Source: Streptomyces griseoaurantiacus | Lineage (GTDB): Bacteria; Actinomycetota; Actinomycetes; Streptomycetales; Streptomycetaceae | NCBI GenBank assembly: GCA_014656015.1 | Contig: BNBP01000010.1 | Span: 1-64,000 of the forward strand | Reading direction: 5' to 3' | DNA: 64,000 nt | Part shown: piece after piece, positions 17,918 to 27,399 of the stretch | Layout of the letters: the number at the start of each line of letters is the position of its first letter | Numbering within the stretch: the stretch's first letter is position 1 | Program-made: the position numbers and the translations under genes | The notes under the pieces: model-generated | Told to the model about the DNA's origin: nothing | Seen by the model: only the letters and a program-made list of their open reading frames with translations | Databases searched by the model: none

Positions 17918-18858
17918 GCGTAGGTCTCCTCGCGCACCTGGTCCAGGGCCTGCCGCAGGTCCTCGGGGTACTCGCTGGCGAACTCGACCCACTCGCCGTC
18001 ACCGGGGTGCTCGAAGCCGAGGCGGACGGCGTGCAGCCACTGGCGGGTCAGCCGCAGCCGCTTGGCGAGGGTGGGGTCGGCGCCGTAGGTGAGGTCGCCG
18101 ACGCAGGGGTGGCGGTGGGCGGCCATGTGGACCCGGATCTGGTGGGTGCGGCCGGTCTCCAGCTTCACGTCGAGCAGGGAGGCGGCGCGGAACGCCTCGA
18201 TCAGGTCGTAGTGCGTCACGGAGGGCTTGCCCTCCGCGGTGACGGCCCACTTGTAGTCGTGCTGCGGGTGGCGGCCGATGGGGGCGTCGATGGTGCCGCT
18301 GGTCGGGTCGGGGTGGCCCTGGACGAGGGTGTGGTAGCGCTTGTCGACCGTGCGTTCCTTGAACTGGCGCTTGAGGGAGGTGTACGCCCGCTCGGACTTG
18401 GCCACCACCATCAGGCCCGAGGTGCCCACGTCGAGGCGGTGCACGATGCCCTGGCGCTCGGCGGCGCCGGAGGTGGAGACGCGGTACCCGGCGGCGGCCA
18501 GGCCGCCGATCACGGTGGTACCGGTCCAGCCGGGGCTCGGGTGCGCGGCCACACCGACGGGCTTGACGACGACGACCACGTCCTCGTCGTCGTACACGAT
18601 CTCCATGCCCTCGACGGGCTCGGCGACGACCCGCACCGGCGCGGCGGCCTGCGGCATCTCGACCTCGAGCCAGGCGCCGCCGTGGACCCGCTCGGACTTG
18701 CCCACCGCCGAGCCGTCGACGTGCACCTTGCCCGCCGAGGCGAGCTCGGCCGCCTTCGTGCGGGAGAAGCCGAACATGCGGGAGATGGCGGCGTCTACGC
18801 GCTCGCCCTCCAGGCCGTCGGGCACGGGCAGGGTGCGGATCTCGGGAAGCGTGCTCAC
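17914..18858 (-). CDS. Pseudouridine synthase, RluA/RluD family
   Basis: Likely converts uridine to pseudouridine in 23S rRNA (RluD type by domain layout). The 314-residue protein has an N-terminal S4 RNA-binding domain (residues 17-75, [19 protein letters not shown]) and a catalytic domain with [16 protein letters not shown], where the Asp is the nucleophile. A later conserved part is [12 protein letters not shown] use the GTG at 18858 because the S4 domain follows soon after. The frame extends 17 codons upstream. There is no SD; a CATACT box ends 6 nt before the GTG. It lies 94 bp after lspA and overlaps the GNAT gene. Confidence 0.92.
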   Translation of the reverse strand: MSTLPEIRTLPVPDGLEGERVDAAISRMFGFSRTKAAELASAGKVHVDGSAVGKSERVHGGAWLEVEMPQAAAPVRVVAEPVEGMEIVYDDEDVVVVVKPVGVAAHPSPGWTGTTVIGGLAAAGYRVSTSGAAERQGIVHRLDVGTSGLMVVAKSERAYTSLKRQFKERTVDKRYHTLVQGHPDPTSGTIDAPIGRHPQHDYKWAVTAEGKPSVTHYDLIEAFRAASLLDVKLETGRTHQIRVHMAAHRHPCVGDLTYGADPTLAKRLRLTRQWLHAVRLGFEHPGDGEWVEFASEYPEDLRQALDQVREETYA

Positions 18859-18952
18859 CCGTCGAGTATGCCGGACGGGCCGGGCACTCCCGTACGGGCC
18901 TGTGGACAACCCCCGTGGGCGACCCTGTGGACGGACCGCCTCGGGCGGGCGC

Positions 18953-19693
18953 TCAGTCCTTGTGGACGGTGCCGTCCGGGTCCAGGCCGCGGAAGGACAG
19001 CAGCACGATCAGGATGCCGCCGCACACGATCGCCGAGTCCGCCAGGTTGAAGACGGCGAAGTGCTTGGGCGAGATGAAGTCGACGACGGCGCCCTTGAAG
19101 ACGCCGGGCGCGCGGAAGATCCGGTCGGTGAGGTTGCCCAGCGCCCCACCGAGGAGCAGGCCGAGCGCGATCGCCCAGGGCACGCTGTAGAGCTTGCGGG
19201 CGAGGCGGGCGATCACCACGATGACGGCGGCCGCGATCACCGTGAAGATCACGGTGTACGCCTCGCCGAAGCTGAAGGCGGCTCCCGCGTTGCGGATCGC
19301 CTCGAGCTGGAGCCAGTCCCCGATGAGGCGCACGGGGGCGTGGTGCTCCAGCCGGGCCACCACGACGATCTTGCTGACCAGGTCGAGGACGTAGGCGAAC
19401 GCGGCCACGGAGAACAGCACGGCGATCCGCCGCCGGCCCCGGGTCCGGTCGGCGACGGCCGCACCGGACGCGTCGTCCGCCGAGGCCGCGGCTGCCTGGG
19501 GGGCGCCGGCCCGCGTGGAGTCGTCGTCCGCCCGCGTGGAGCCCTCGTCGCCCCGCGTGGCGTCCTGTTCCGCTCCCGCGTCGGCGGAGGGTGCGGCGGG
19601 GCGCGCGGCGGCCCGGTCGCGGGCCCCCTCGGGCCCGGCCCCCGCCGCCTCCGGCATGTCCGGCGTACCGATGATGCGCTCCGCCTCTGCCAC
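18953..19693 (-). CDS. lspA: Lipoprotein signal peptidase II
   Basis: Membrane aspartyl protease that cleaves signal peptides from diacylglyceryl-modified prolipoproteins. The core is recognisable from residue 88: four membrane helices, with catalytic aspartates in NLTDRI (near 188) and NLADSA (near 218). At 246 residues it is longer than typical LspA (about 160-200) because of an N-terminal extension of about 85 residues rich in Ala, Asp and Gly, probably disordered and cytoplasmic. The GTG at 19693 has GAGGG 6 nt upstream. A TACTCT box lies 36 bp further out. It is followed by rluD on the same strand. Confidence 0.94.
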   Translation of the reverse strand: MAEAERIIGTPDMPEAAGAGPEGARDRAAARPAAPSADAGAEQDATRGDEGSTRADDDSTRAGAPQAAAASADDASGAAVADRTRGRRRIAVLFSVAAFAYVLDLVSKIVVVARLEHHAPVRLIGDWLQLEAIRNAGAAFSFGEAYTVIFTVIAAAVIVVIARLARKLYSVPWAIALGLLLGGALGNLTDRIFRAPGVFKGAVVDFISPKHFAVFNLADSAIVCGGILIVLLSFRGLDPDGTVHKD

Positions 19694-19775
19694 GTGAATC
19701 CCTCGACCTAGGTACCTGACTGAGGACGAGAGTACGACACGTCACCCCCGTACCCGGTGCCCAGGCGGCGGGCGC

Positions 19776-20258
19776 TCAGAAACGGCGTTCCTGTTTCTGC
19801 TTGCACTCGACGCACAGCGTGGCACGCGGGAAGGCCTGCATCCGGGCCTTGCCGATGGGGTCGCCGCAGTTCTCGCACAGGCCGTAGGTGCCCGCGTCGA
19901 GACGGTCGAGGGCGCGCTCGGTCTGCTCCAGCATCTCGCGCGCGTTGGCGGCGAGGGCCAGTTCGTGCTCGCGCGTGATGTTCTTGGTGCCGGTGTCGGC
20001 CTGGTCGTCGCCGGCGCCGTCCCCGGAGTCGCGCATCAGGCCGGCGAGCGCCCGCCCCGAGGAGTCGAGCTCGGTGCGTAGCCGCATCAGCTCGGACTGC
20101 AGTGCGGCCCGGGCCTCCGCGACCTCGTCGGGCGTCCAGGGGTCCTCACCCGGACGTACCGCGAGGTCACCGGGGTCCGCCGCGGCGAGCCGCGCCGTGG
20201 GCACGGGGGTGGGGTCCTTGGCCGCCGTGGCCGTGCCAGGAGTCTTCTTAGCAACCAC
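19776..20258 (-). CDS. DksA/TraR family C4 zinc-finger protein
   Basis: The 160-residue protein has a Pro/Ala-rich N-terminus, a long coiled-coil helix pair (residues 45-125, many Glu, Arg and Leu) and a C-terminal zinc finger CENCGDPI with the second pair CVECK. This is the DksA/TraR fold, which binds the RNA polymerase secondary channel in other bacteria. Whether this short actinobacterial version does so is unproven. The GTG at 20258 has GGGAG 6 nt upstream. It is 82 bp upstream of lspA on the same strand and divergent from ileS. Confidence 0.9.
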   Translation of the reverse strand: MVAKKTPGTATAAKDPTPVPTARLAAADPGDLAVRPGEDPWTPDEVAEARAALQSELMRLRTELDSSGRALAGLMRDSGDGAGDDQADTGTKNITREHELALAANAREMLEQTERALDRLDAGTYGLCENCGDPIGKARMQAFPRATLCVECKQKQERRF

Positions 20259-20606
20259 CGTGGGCTCCCGTCTGCTTCGCGGGGTGGTTCGGGTCGTGTG
20301 GTGCCGGGTGCTTCGCCGTCATGGCCACGCCCGTTCACGGAGTGGTCCGGCCGGCTCACGAATCGTGCTGGGACGATAAGTCGACTTGTGACCCCCGGCA
20401 ACGGGGCATGCCGGTGAGGATCCGCCCGGCGGGTGCCGGGCGGCGAGCATGAAAGCGTTGTGCCCAGCTCCCGGCCGGGTAATCCGCCCGGCGCCCCGCC
20501 GCGGAATCCGGACGCCGTCCCGGTGCCGTTCGGGTCACCCCGCGCGGCCGCCGCCCGCGTCCCGGAGCCTGCGGCAAACCGGTCGGCCGCTGTCGGCCCG
20601 GCGCCG
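20259..20606. other. Gene-free divergent region between dksA-like gene and ileS leader
   Basis: About 350 bp without a convincing gene. It contains the 10-bp palindrome AAGTCGACTT (20373-20382) and GC-rich inverted segments around 20420-20445 and 20490-20515. The minus-strand promoter of the DksA-like gene must lie here, but I cannot place it. Short open frames here have no SD and no recognisable product. Confidence 0.4.
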
Positions 20607-20612
20607 TACACT
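20607..20612 (+). promoter_or_regulatory. -10 box of the ileS leader (TACACT)
   Basis: TACACT fits the TAnnnT consensus and sits a few bases before the start of the T-box stem I region. I see no good -35 hexamer at 17-19 bp. Confidence 0.5.
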
Positions 20613-20617
20613 GGGCG

Positions 20618-20936
20618 CAGCGAGAAGCGTGGATGGGGACGAGTAGCGGCGTACGCAGCCCAGAGCGACCCGGGGACGGTGGGAGCCCGGGGGCGAGCGC
20701 GGCGCGAAGATCACCCCGGAGCCGCCGGAAGAAAGCCCCCGCGGGCCCCGTCACCGGGACCGGCGAGGGCGAGTAGACCCGGCATCGCGACCCCAATGAG
20801 GGGGCCCGCCGGGGCGCAGGGTGCGCCGGGGGGCCAAGGAGGGTGGTACCGCGGGAGCCCGCCGCACACGGCGTACGCACGAGTGGCTCTCGTCCCTCCG
20901 ACGGAAGGCAGCAAGTCCGTTGGAGGAATCACGCTG
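20618..20936 (+). ncRNA. T-box riboswitch leader of ileS (tRNA-Ile)
   Basis: The leader carries the full T-box plan. Stem I has the GGGACGAGTAG element (K-turn and specifier loop 5' strand), CAGAGCGAC (AG bulge), the GGTGGGAGCC apical loop and the specifier strand GAAGATCACC with codon AUC (Ile) at 20710-20712. The T-box GGGTGGTACCGCG lies at 20841-20853. Its UGGU bulge would pair with the NCCA end of a tRNA with discriminator A. Near the 3' end CCTCCGACGGA (20895-20905) pairs with TCCGTTGGAGG (20916-20926), which contains the ileS SD. With no terminator T-run, control is likely translational: uncharged tRNA-Ile would pull CCCTCC into the antisequestrator with GGAGGG and free the SD. Confidence 0.93.
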
Positions 20937-23900
20937 ATGACAGCGCCGACGTACCGCCAGGTGCCCGCACAGGTCGACCTGCCCGCGCTCGAGCACGCGG
21001 TGCTCGACTTCTGGCGCGAGCAGAAGATCTTCGCCAAGAGCCTGGAACAGTCTGCGGGCCGCCCCGAGTGGGTGTTCTACGAAGGCCCGCCCACCGCCAA
21101 CGGCATGCCGGGCGCCCACCACATCGAGGCCCGCGTCTTCAAGGACGTCTTCCCGCGTTTCCGCACCATGCGCGGCTACCACGTGGCGCGCAAGGCGGGC
21201 TGGGACTGCCACGGCCTCCCCGTCGAGCTGGCGGTGGAGAAGGAGCTCGGCTTCACCGGCAAGAAGGACATCGAGGCGTACGGCATCGCCGAGTTCAACG
21301 CCAAGTGCCGCGAGTCGGTGACCCGCCACACGGACGCCTTCACCGAGCTGACGACCCGCATGGGCTACTGGGTCGACCTGGACGACGCCTACCGCACGAT
21401 GGACCCCGAGTACGTGGACTCGGTGTGGTGGTCGCTGAAGGAGATCTTCGACAAGGGCCTGCTCGTCCAGGACCACCGGGTCGCCCCGTGGTGCCCGCGC
21501 TGCGGCACGGGCCTGTCCGACCACGAGCTGGCGCAGGGCTACGAGACGGTCGTCGACCCCTCGGTCTACGTCCGCTTCCCGCTCACCTCCGGCCCGCTGG
21601 CCGGCGAGGCCGCGCTGCTGGTGTGGACGACGACGCCCTGGACCCTGGTGTCCAACACGGCCGTCGCCGCGCACCCGGAGGTCACCTACGTCCTCGCGAC
21701 GGACGGAACGGAGAAGCTGGTCGTCGCCGAGCCGCTGCTCGACAAGGCGCTCGGCGAGGGCTGGGAGAGCACCGGGCGGACCTTCACCGGCGCCGAGATG
21801 GAGCGCTGGACCTACCGGCGCCCCTTCGAGCTGGTCGAGTTCACCGAGCCCGCGCACTACGTCGTCAACGCCGAGTACGTCACCACCGAGGACGGCACAG
21901 GTCTGGTCCACCAGTCCCCCGCCTTCGGTGAGGACGACCTCAAGGTGTGCCGGGCCTACGGACTGCCCGTGGTCAACCCGGTGCGCCCCGACGGCACCTT
22001 CGAGGAGGACCTCCCGCTGGTCGGCGGCGTCTTCTTCAAGAAGGCCGACGAGGCGCTCACCGAGGACCTCAAGGAGCGCGGCCTGCTCTTCCGGCACCTG
22101 CCGTACGAGCACAGCTACCCGCACTGCTGGCGCTGCCACACCGCGCTGCTCTACTACGCGCAGCCGTCCTGGTACATCCGCACCACCGCCGTCAAGGACC
22201 GGCTCCTCGAGGAGAACGAGAAGACCAACTGGTACCCGGAGCGGATCAAGCACGGCCGGTACGGCGACTGGCTCACCAACAACATCGACTGGGCGCTGTC
22301 CCGCAACCGCTACTGGGGCACGCCGCTGCCCGTCTGGCGCTGCACGGAGGACCACCTCACGGTGGTCGGCTCGCGCGCGGAGCTCACCGAGCTGACCGGC
22401 ACCGACCAGTCCGGGCTCGACCCGCACCGCCCGTTCATCGACGAGGTCACCTTCGTCTGCCCCGAGGAGGGCTGCGAGGCGCAGGCGACCCGCGTGCCGG
22501 AGGTCATCGACGCCTGGTACGACTCGGGCTCGATGCCGTTCGCGCAGTGGGGCTACCCGTACAAGAACAAGGAGCTGTTCGAGAGCCGGTACCCGGCGCA
22601 GTTCATCTCCGAGGCGATCGACCAGACCCGCGGCTGGTTCTACACTCTGATGGCCATCGGCACCCTGGTGTTCGACAAGTCCTCCTACGAGAACGTCGTC
22701 TGCCTGGGCCACATCCTCGCCGAGGACGGCCGCAAGATGTCCAAGCACCTGGGCAACATCCTGCAGCCGATCCCGCTCATGGAGCAGCACGGCGCCGACG
22801 CGGTGCGCTGGTTCATGGCGGCCGGCGGCTCCCCCTGGGCGGCCCGCCGGGTCGGCCACGGCAACCTCCAGGAGGTCGTGCGCAAGACGCTGCTGACCTA
22901 CTGGAACACGGTCGCCTTCCAGGCCCTGTACGCCCGCACCTCCGGCTGGGCGCCGAGCGGGGCGGACCCGGCTCCGGCCGAGCGCCCGCTGCTCGACCGC
23001 TGGCTGCTGAGCGAGCTGCACGCGCTGACCGACCAGGTGACCCGGTCCCTGGAGGGCTACGACACCCAGCGCGCCGGCAAGCTGCTGTCCGCCTTCGTCG
23101 ACGACCTCTCGAACTGGTACGTGCGCCGCTCCCGGCGCCGGTTCTGGCAGGGCGACAAGGCCGCGCTGCGCACCCTGCACGAGGTCGTCGAGACGGTGAC
23201 GAAGCTGATGGCCCCGCTGACCCCGTTCCTCACCGAGCGGGTCTGGCAGGACCTGGTGGTGCCGGTGACGCCGGGCGCGCCCGAGTCCGTGCACCTGTCC
23301 TCCTGGCCGGAGGCCGACCTGGACGCCATCGATCCGGAGCTGTCGCAGCGGATGCTGCTGGTGCGGCGGCTGGTCGAGCTGGGCCGGGCCACCCGTGCCG
23401 AGTCGGGCGTCAAGACGCGGCAGCCGCTGCGTCGCGCCCTGATCGCGGCGCACGGCTTCGAGTCCCTGGACCGGGAGCTGCGCGCGCAGATCACGGAGGA
23501 GCTGAACGTGGAGTCGCTGGCCTCGCTGAGCGAGGTGGGCGGCTCGCTGGTGGACACCACGGCCAAGGCCAACTTCCGGGCGCTGGGCAAGCGCTTCGGC
23601 AAGCGGGTGCAGGACGTGGCGCGGGCGGTCGCGGCGGCGGACGCCGCGGCGCTGTCGCTGGCCCTGCGCGAGGGCACGGCCTCGGTGGAGGTGGACGGCG
23701 AGAAGATCTCGCTGGCACCGGACGAGGTGATCATCACGGAGACCCCGCGCGAGGGCTGGTCGGTGGCCTCGGACTCCGGTGCGACGGTCGCGCTCGACCT
23801 GGAGATCACCGAGGAGCTGCGCCGGGCCGGGCTCGCGCGGGACGCCATCCGGCTGATCCAGGAGGCGCGGAAGAACAGCGGTCTGGACGTCGCCGACCGG

Positions 23901-24080
23901 ATCGTGCTGCGCTGGGACGCGGTGGAGCCGGGTGTCGTGGCGGCGCTGTCGGAGCACTCCGGGCTGATCGCGGACGAGGTGCTGGCGACGGAGTTCGTGC
24001 GCGGGGAGGCGGACGGAACGTTCGGCGACCCGTTCACGGAGGACTCCCTGACCCTCACGTTCCGCCTCCGCAAGGCGTGA
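20937..24080 (+). CDS. ileS: Isoleucyl-tRNA synthetase
   Basis: Class I synthetase that charges tRNA-Ile. The 1047-residue protein is the long form usual in actinobacteria. It has the HIGH-type motif in PPTANGMPGAHH (near residue 50), a CP1 editing domain (TTTPWTLVSNTAV), the zinc-type CPRCG knuckle, the KMSKH loop (GRKMSKHLGN, near residue 600), an anticodon-binding helical domain and a C-terminal extension. The sequence resembles the eukaryote-like IleRS2 group, some members of which resist mupirocin; that is family knowledge only. The ATG at 20937 follows a strong SD (GGAGG, 10 nt) that the T-box can mask. A terminator hairpin follows at 24169. Confidence 0.97.
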   Translation: MTAPTYRQVPAQVDLPALEHAVLDFWREQKIFAKSLEQSAGRPEWVFYEGPPTANGMPGAHHIEARVFKDVFPRFRTMRGYHVARKAGWDCHGLPVELAVEKELGFTGKKDIEAYGIAEFNAKCRESVTRHTDAFTELTTRMGYWVDLDDAYRTMDPEYVDSVWWSLKEIFDKGLLVQDHRVAPWCPRCGTGLSDHELAQGYETVVDPSVYVRFPLTSGPLAGEAALLVWTTTPWTLVSNTAVAAHPEVTYVLATDGTEKLVVAEPLLDKALGEGWESTGRTFTGAEMERWTYRRPFELVEFTEPAHYVVNAEYVTTEDGTGLVHQSPAFGEDDLKVCRAYGLPVVNPVRPDGTFEEDLPLVGGVFFKKADEALTEDLKERGLLFRHLPYEHSYPHCWRCHTALLYYAQPSWYIRTTAVKDRLLEENEKTNWYPERIKHGRYGDWLTNNIDWALSRNRYWGTPLPVWRCTEDHLTVVGSRAELTELTGTDQSGLDPHRPFIDEVTFVCPEEGCEAQATRVPEVIDAWYDSGSMPFAQWGYPYKNKELFESRYPAQFISEAIDQTRGWFYTLMAIGTLVFDKSSYENVVCLGHILAEDGRKMSKHLGNILQPIPLMEQHGADAVRWFMAAGGSPWAARRVGHGNLQEVVRKTLLTYWNTVAFQALYARTSGWAPSGADPAPAERPLLDRWLLSELHALTDQVTRSLEGYDTQRAGKLLSAFVDDLSNWYVRRSRRRFWQGDKAALRTLHEVVETVTKLMAPLTPFLTERVWQDLVVPVTPGAPESVHLSSWPEADLDAIDPELSQRMLLVRRLVELGRATRAESGVKTRQPLRRALIAAHGFESLDRELRAQITEELNVESLASLSEVGGSLVDTTAKANFRALGKRFGKRVQDVARAVAAADAAALSLALREGTASVEVDGEKISLAPDEVIITETPREGWSVASDSGATVALDLEITEELRRAGLARDAIRLIQEARKNSGLDVADRIVLRWDAVEPGVVAALSEHSGLIADEVLATEFVRGEADGTFGDPFTEDSLTLTFRLRKA

Positions 24081-24168
24081 GCACGAGGGCCGGGGCGGCG
24101 GGCTCACCCCCGCCGCCCCGGCCCGTGCGGGCGGCCCGTACGAACAAAACCACTGTGCGGACAACGCG

Positions 24169-24206
24169 AAGGCGGTCCTGGAGGGGAAACCCTCCGGGAC
24201 CGCCTT
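24169..24206. terminator. Hairpin terminator between ileS and divIVA
   Basis: Arms AAGGCGGTCC and GGACCGCCTT extended by TGGAGGG/CCCTCCG around an AAA loop, with TTTC following on the plus strand. It separates two converging genes and can work in both directions. Confidence 0.85.
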
Positions 24207-24253
24207 TCGAGTCTGCCGATGACCCGTCGCGTGGCTGGGCCGCTAGGCCGCGC

Positions 24254-25504
24254 TCAGTTGTCGTCCTCGTCGATCAGGAAACCGCGCATCGGGGACGGCG
24301 CCTGGCCCATCGGGGAGGGGCCCTGCGGCCGTACCGGCGCCATCGGCTGCGTCATCGCGGGCGTCATCTGCTGCTGACCGCCGTAGGACGGCGCCGAGGG
24401 TCCCTGCGGGCCGCCCATCGACTGGTTGCCGCCGTAGGACGGGGCGCTCGCGCCCGCCGGAGCCATCGACGGCGTCGAGGGCGAGGGCAGGGAGGCCGTG
24501 GCCGGAGTGCGCGGCGGGGCCAGCGAGTCGTCGGCCTGGGTCTCCAGCTGGCGCAGCTGCGACTCCAGGTACGACTTCAGCCGCGTGCGGTACTCGCGCT
24601 CGAAGCCCCGCAGGTCCTCGACCTTGCGCTCCAGCGTGGCGCGGGCGGACTCCAGGGAGCCCATCGCCACACGGTGCTTCTCCTGCGCGTCCCGCTCCAG
24701 GGCGTCGGCCTTGGCGCGGGCGTCCCGCTCCAGGCCCTCGGCACGCGAACGCGCCTCGCCGACGATCTTGTTGGCCTCGGAGCGTGCCTCGGCGATCGCC
24801 TGGTCGGCGGTCTGCTGGGCCAGCGAGAGGACACGGGCGGCGCTGTCGCCACCGGGGCCCTGACCGGGGCCGCCCATGGGACCACCCATCGGGCCGGGGC
24901 CGCCCATCGGACCGCCCATGGGGCCGCCCATCTGCTGCATGGGCGGCTGGCCGCCCATCGGTCCCTGGCCCATGGGACCGGGGCCCTGGCCCATCGGGCC
25001 GGGACCCTGCGGGCCGCCCTGACCGCCACCGGGGCCGGCGGGCAGCTGCGGGGCACCGCTCGGCAGCTGGGGCGGACCACCCATGGGGCCACCCATCTGC
25101 TGCTGCGGCGGGCCCGATATGCCGGCGGGTACCGGAGCGCCGGGACCTCGCATTCCCTGCTGCGGGTGCCCCTGCTGCTGGTGCGGGCCGCCCTGGTGCG
25201 GGCCGCCCTGCTGGTGAGGACCGCCCTGCTGCTGGTGGGGGCCGCCCTGCTGCTGGTGCGGGCCGCCCTGGTGCGGCGGTCCGTCCTGGCCCTCGGGGGG
25301 CTTGCGCATGTTCTGCTGGTTCTGCGCGGCGGCACGCGTGGCCGCGGCCAGCTTGGCGCGCAGGTCCTCGTTCTCGCGCAGCAGCCGGGTCAGCTCGGCT
25401 TCGACCTCGTCGAGGAAGGCATCGACCTCGTCCTCGTCATAGCCTTCTCGGAGGCGGACGGTCGTGAACTGCTTGTTCCGCACGTCCTCGGGGGTCAACG
25501 GCAT
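24254..25504 (-). CDS. divIVA: Polar growth determinant DivIVA (Wag31)
   Basis: Coiled-coil scaffold that marks hyphal tips and directs polar cell-wall growth; essential in Streptomyces. The 416-residue protein starts with the conserved membrane-binding segment ([34 protein letters not shown] split over residues 1-34) and a short first coiled coil. A Gln/Gly/Pro/His/Met-rich linker runs over residues 67-215. The long second coiled coil covers residues 220-325 ([19 protein letters not shown]). The C-terminal low-complexity tail ends in GFLIDEDDN. The ATG at 25504 has GAGGTG 5 nt upstream. It is the last gene of the minus-strand division block. Confidence 0.96.
   Translation of the reverse strand: MPLTPEDVRNKQFTTVRLREGYDEDEVDAFLDEVEAELTRLLRENEDLRAKLAAATRAAAQNQQNMRKPPEGQDGPPHQGGPHQQQGGPHQQQGGPHQQGGPHQGGPHQQQGHPQQGMRGPGAPVPAGISGPPQQQMGGPMGGPPQLPSGAPQLPAGPGGGQGGPQGPGPMGQGPGPMGQGPMGGQPPMQQMGGPMGGPMGGPGPMGGPMGGPGQGPGGDSAARVLSLAQQTADQAIAEARSEANKIVGEARSRAEGLERDARAKADALERDAQEKHRVAMGSLESARATLERKVEDLRGFEREYRTRLKSYLESQLRQLETQADDSLAPPRTPATASLPSPSTPSMAPAGASAPSYGGNQSMGGPQGPSAPSYGGQQQMTPAMTQPMAPVRPQGPSPMGQAPSPMRGFLIDEDDN
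25170..25285. repeat. In-frame tandem repeats coding for QQGGPH units in DivIVA
   Basis: Irregular copies of a roughly 15-24-bp unit encoding HQQQGGP and HQGGP. The repeats stay in frame, so copy-number change only alters linker length. Confidence 0.75.
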
Positions 25505-25556
25505 TTCTTCACCTCAACGTTGTCGTCGGCAGTCGGCAGGCCCATGTCGTCCACGC

Positions 25557-25847
25557 TCACCCCAGTGCACTACCCACGAGGGAGATCAGGATGTAGACGA
25601 TGATCATCAGTACGAAGAAGGACAGGTCGAGCGCCACGCCCCCGAGACGCAGCGGCGGGATGAACCGCCGCAGAAGCTTCAGCGGTGGATCGGTGACAGT
25701 GTAGGTCGCCTCGAGGACGACCACCATCGCCCTGCCGGGTTGCCATGAGCGGGCGAACTGGAAGACGTAGTCCATGACCAACCGGAAGATGAGCACCACG
25801 AGGAAGCACATCAGCACGACGTAGACGACCTGCACCACCACGCCCAT
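25557..25847 (-). CDS. sepG: YggT family membrane protein (YlmG/SepG)
   Basis: A 96-residue protein with two membrane segments (residues 1-22, VYVVLMCFLVVLIFRLVMDY; and 74-94) joined by a loop with EATYTVTDPPLKLLRRFIPP, the YggT signature. In Streptomyces the gene at this position, next to sepF and divIVA, is sepG, reported to help place FtsZ during sporulation septation and to affect the nucleoid. The assignment rests on synteny and the motif. The ATG at 25847 has a GGGAGAGGG purine run about 11 nt upstream. It sits 63 bp after sepF and 52 bp before divIVA. Confidence 0.92.
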   Translation of the reverse strand: MGVVVQVVYVVLMCFLVVLIFRLVMDYVFQFARSWQPGRAMVVVLEATYTVTDPPLKLLRRFIPPLRLGGVALDLSFFVLMIIVYILISLVGSALG

Positions 25848-25910
25848 GATCCGTGCGTCCCTCTCCCCTGTTTTCCGTGCGTCATTCCTGGTACTGCCGG
25901 GTACTGCTTC

Positions 25911-26543
25911 TCAGCTCTGGTTGAAGAACCCGCCCTCTGCGATGCGGGCCTTGTCCTCCGCCGTGACATCGACGTTAGCAGGAGACAACAGGAAGACCTT
26001 CTGTGTCACCCGCTCGATGCTGCCGTGAAGACCAAACACCAGACCGGCCGCAAAGTCGACAAGTCGCTTCGCGTCCGTGTCATCCATCTCGGTCAAGTTC
26101 ATGATCACCGGGGTGCCCTCACGGAAGTGTTCCCCGATGGTACGGGCCTCGTTGTAGGTCCGGGGGTGCAGTGTCGTGATCCGGTACGGCTCTCGTTCCG
26201 ACACGACCTTGGGCATGATCACCGGTGCGTTCTTCTCCAGGCTGGCGCGTTCTTGTGTGATGGATGCCACGGGCGCGATGCGTGCCGGACGTCCGGATTC
26301 CGCGGGAAGCGAAGCGGCGTGGGGCAGCGGGTCGCGCGGGGCGGGCGGCTGTACCGCTCGTACCGATTCGTCCCGTTGCGACTGAAGTGACTGATGTGAC
26401 GGCTCGTGCCGACGGCGCTCCCGTTCGGGCTCCGGGTCGAGCTCCGGTTCGAAGTCGTCATCGGGGTCGAAGCCCCTGCCGTCGTACCCATCGTCCTCCA
26501 CGAGGCCGAGGTAGACCGCCATCTTGCGCATCGCGCCGGCCAT
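25911..26543 (-). CDS. sepF: Cell division protein SepF
   Basis: Membrane-attached partner of FtsZ. The 210-residue protein begins with an amphipathic helix ([17 protein letters not shown]) that would bind the membrane. A charged, disordered linker rich in Asp, Glu, Arg and Pro follows. The SepF globular domain covers residues 120-205, with [34 protein letters not shown] and the terminal [14 protein letters not shown]. Actinobacteria lack FtsA and ZipA, so SepF is the usual tether. The ATG at 26543 has GGAGG 9 nt upstream. It follows yggS by 130 bp on the same strand. Confidence 0.95.
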   Translation of the reverse strand: MAGAMRKMAVYLGLVEDDGYDGRGFDPDDDFEPELDPEPERERRRHEPSHQSLQSQRDESVRAVQPPAPRDPLPHAASLPAESGRPARIAPVASITQERASLEKNAPVIMPKVVSEREPYRITTLHPRTYNEARTIGEHFREGTPVIMNLTEMDDTDAKRLVDFAAGLVFGLHGSIERVTQKVFLLSPANVDVTAEDKARIAEGGFFNQS

Positions 26544-26673
26544 GCTCCGAGTCCTCCGCTCTGTGGTGGATCCACTGACGACTTGCCAAGTGCCCGCGAT
26601 CCACGAGGTCGTTACGCCCGCCTACCAGCGGTAATGACCATATTTTCTGCTGTGGTCCGACTTCCTGGCGACG

Positions 26674-27393
26674 TTACCCGAGCCCGGGGCGGACTCCGAG
26701 TACCGCAGTGCCGACGCGTACATGTGTCGCTCCGGCCGCCACGGCCTCCTCGAGGTCCGTACTCATCCCCGCGGAAACCATGTTCGCAGCAGGATGTGTC
26801 TTGCGCAGTACGGTCGACAAATCCATCAACCGCTCGAACGCCGCCTGTTGACGTCCGGCGTACTCACCGGTGAGGGGCGCGACGGTCATCAGTCCGTCGA
26901 GCCGCAGCCCCGGAGCCTCCTCGACCAGGGCGGCCAACTCCCCGACGCCGTCGGGACCGACGCCGCCCCGCTCACCCCGCCCGCTCTCCCCCGCGTCCAG
27001 TGCGACCTGCAGCAGGCAGCCCACCTCGCGGCCGGTCCGAACGGCCTCCCGGGAGAGCGCCATGACGAGCCGGGCGCGGTCCACGGACTGCACGAGAGAG
27101 GCGTAACCGAGCACGGAACGCACCTTGTTGGTCTGCAACTGGCCCACGAAGTGCCAGGTGAGCGGCAGATCCGAACAGGCGGCGGCCTTGGGGGCCGCGT
27201 CCTGGTCCCGGTTCTCGGCGACGTGCCGCACGCCGAGTTCGGCGAGGAGCCGCACGTCGCTCGCGGGGTAGGTCTTGGTGACCACGATCAGGGTCACCTC
27301 CTCCCGCGCACGTCCCGCGGCCGCGCACGCGGCGGCGATGCGGTCCTCCACCTTCGCGAGATTCGCGGCGAGTTGCGTCCTGCGGTCGCTCAT
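26674..27393 (-). CDS. YggS family PLP homeostasis protein
   Basis: Pyridoxal-phosphate-binding protein of the YggS/PROSC family, thought to control free PLP and amino acid balance; it has no known catalytic reaction. The 239-residue protein has a TIM-barrel fold with the PLP-lysine in VTKTYPASD (near residue 40), HFVGQLQTNK, GLMTVAP and MVSAGMSTDLEEAV near the C-terminus. The ATG at 27393 has AAGGA only 2-3 nt away, a tight SD. It lies 6 bp after pgeF and is translationally linked to the ftsZ block. Confidence 0.93.
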   Translation of the reverse strand: MSDRRTQLAANLAKVEDRIAAACAAAGRAREEVTLIVVTKTYPASDVRLLAELGVRHVAENRDQDAAPKAAACSDLPLTWHFVGQLQTNKVRSVLGYASLVQSVDRARLVMALSREAVRTGREVGCLLQVALDAGESGRGERGGVGPDGVGELAALVEEAPGLRLDGLMTVAPLTGEYAGRQQAAFERLMDLSTVLRKTHPAANMVSAGMSTDLEEAVAAGATHVRVGTAVLGVRPGLG

Positions 27394-27399
27394 GTTCCT

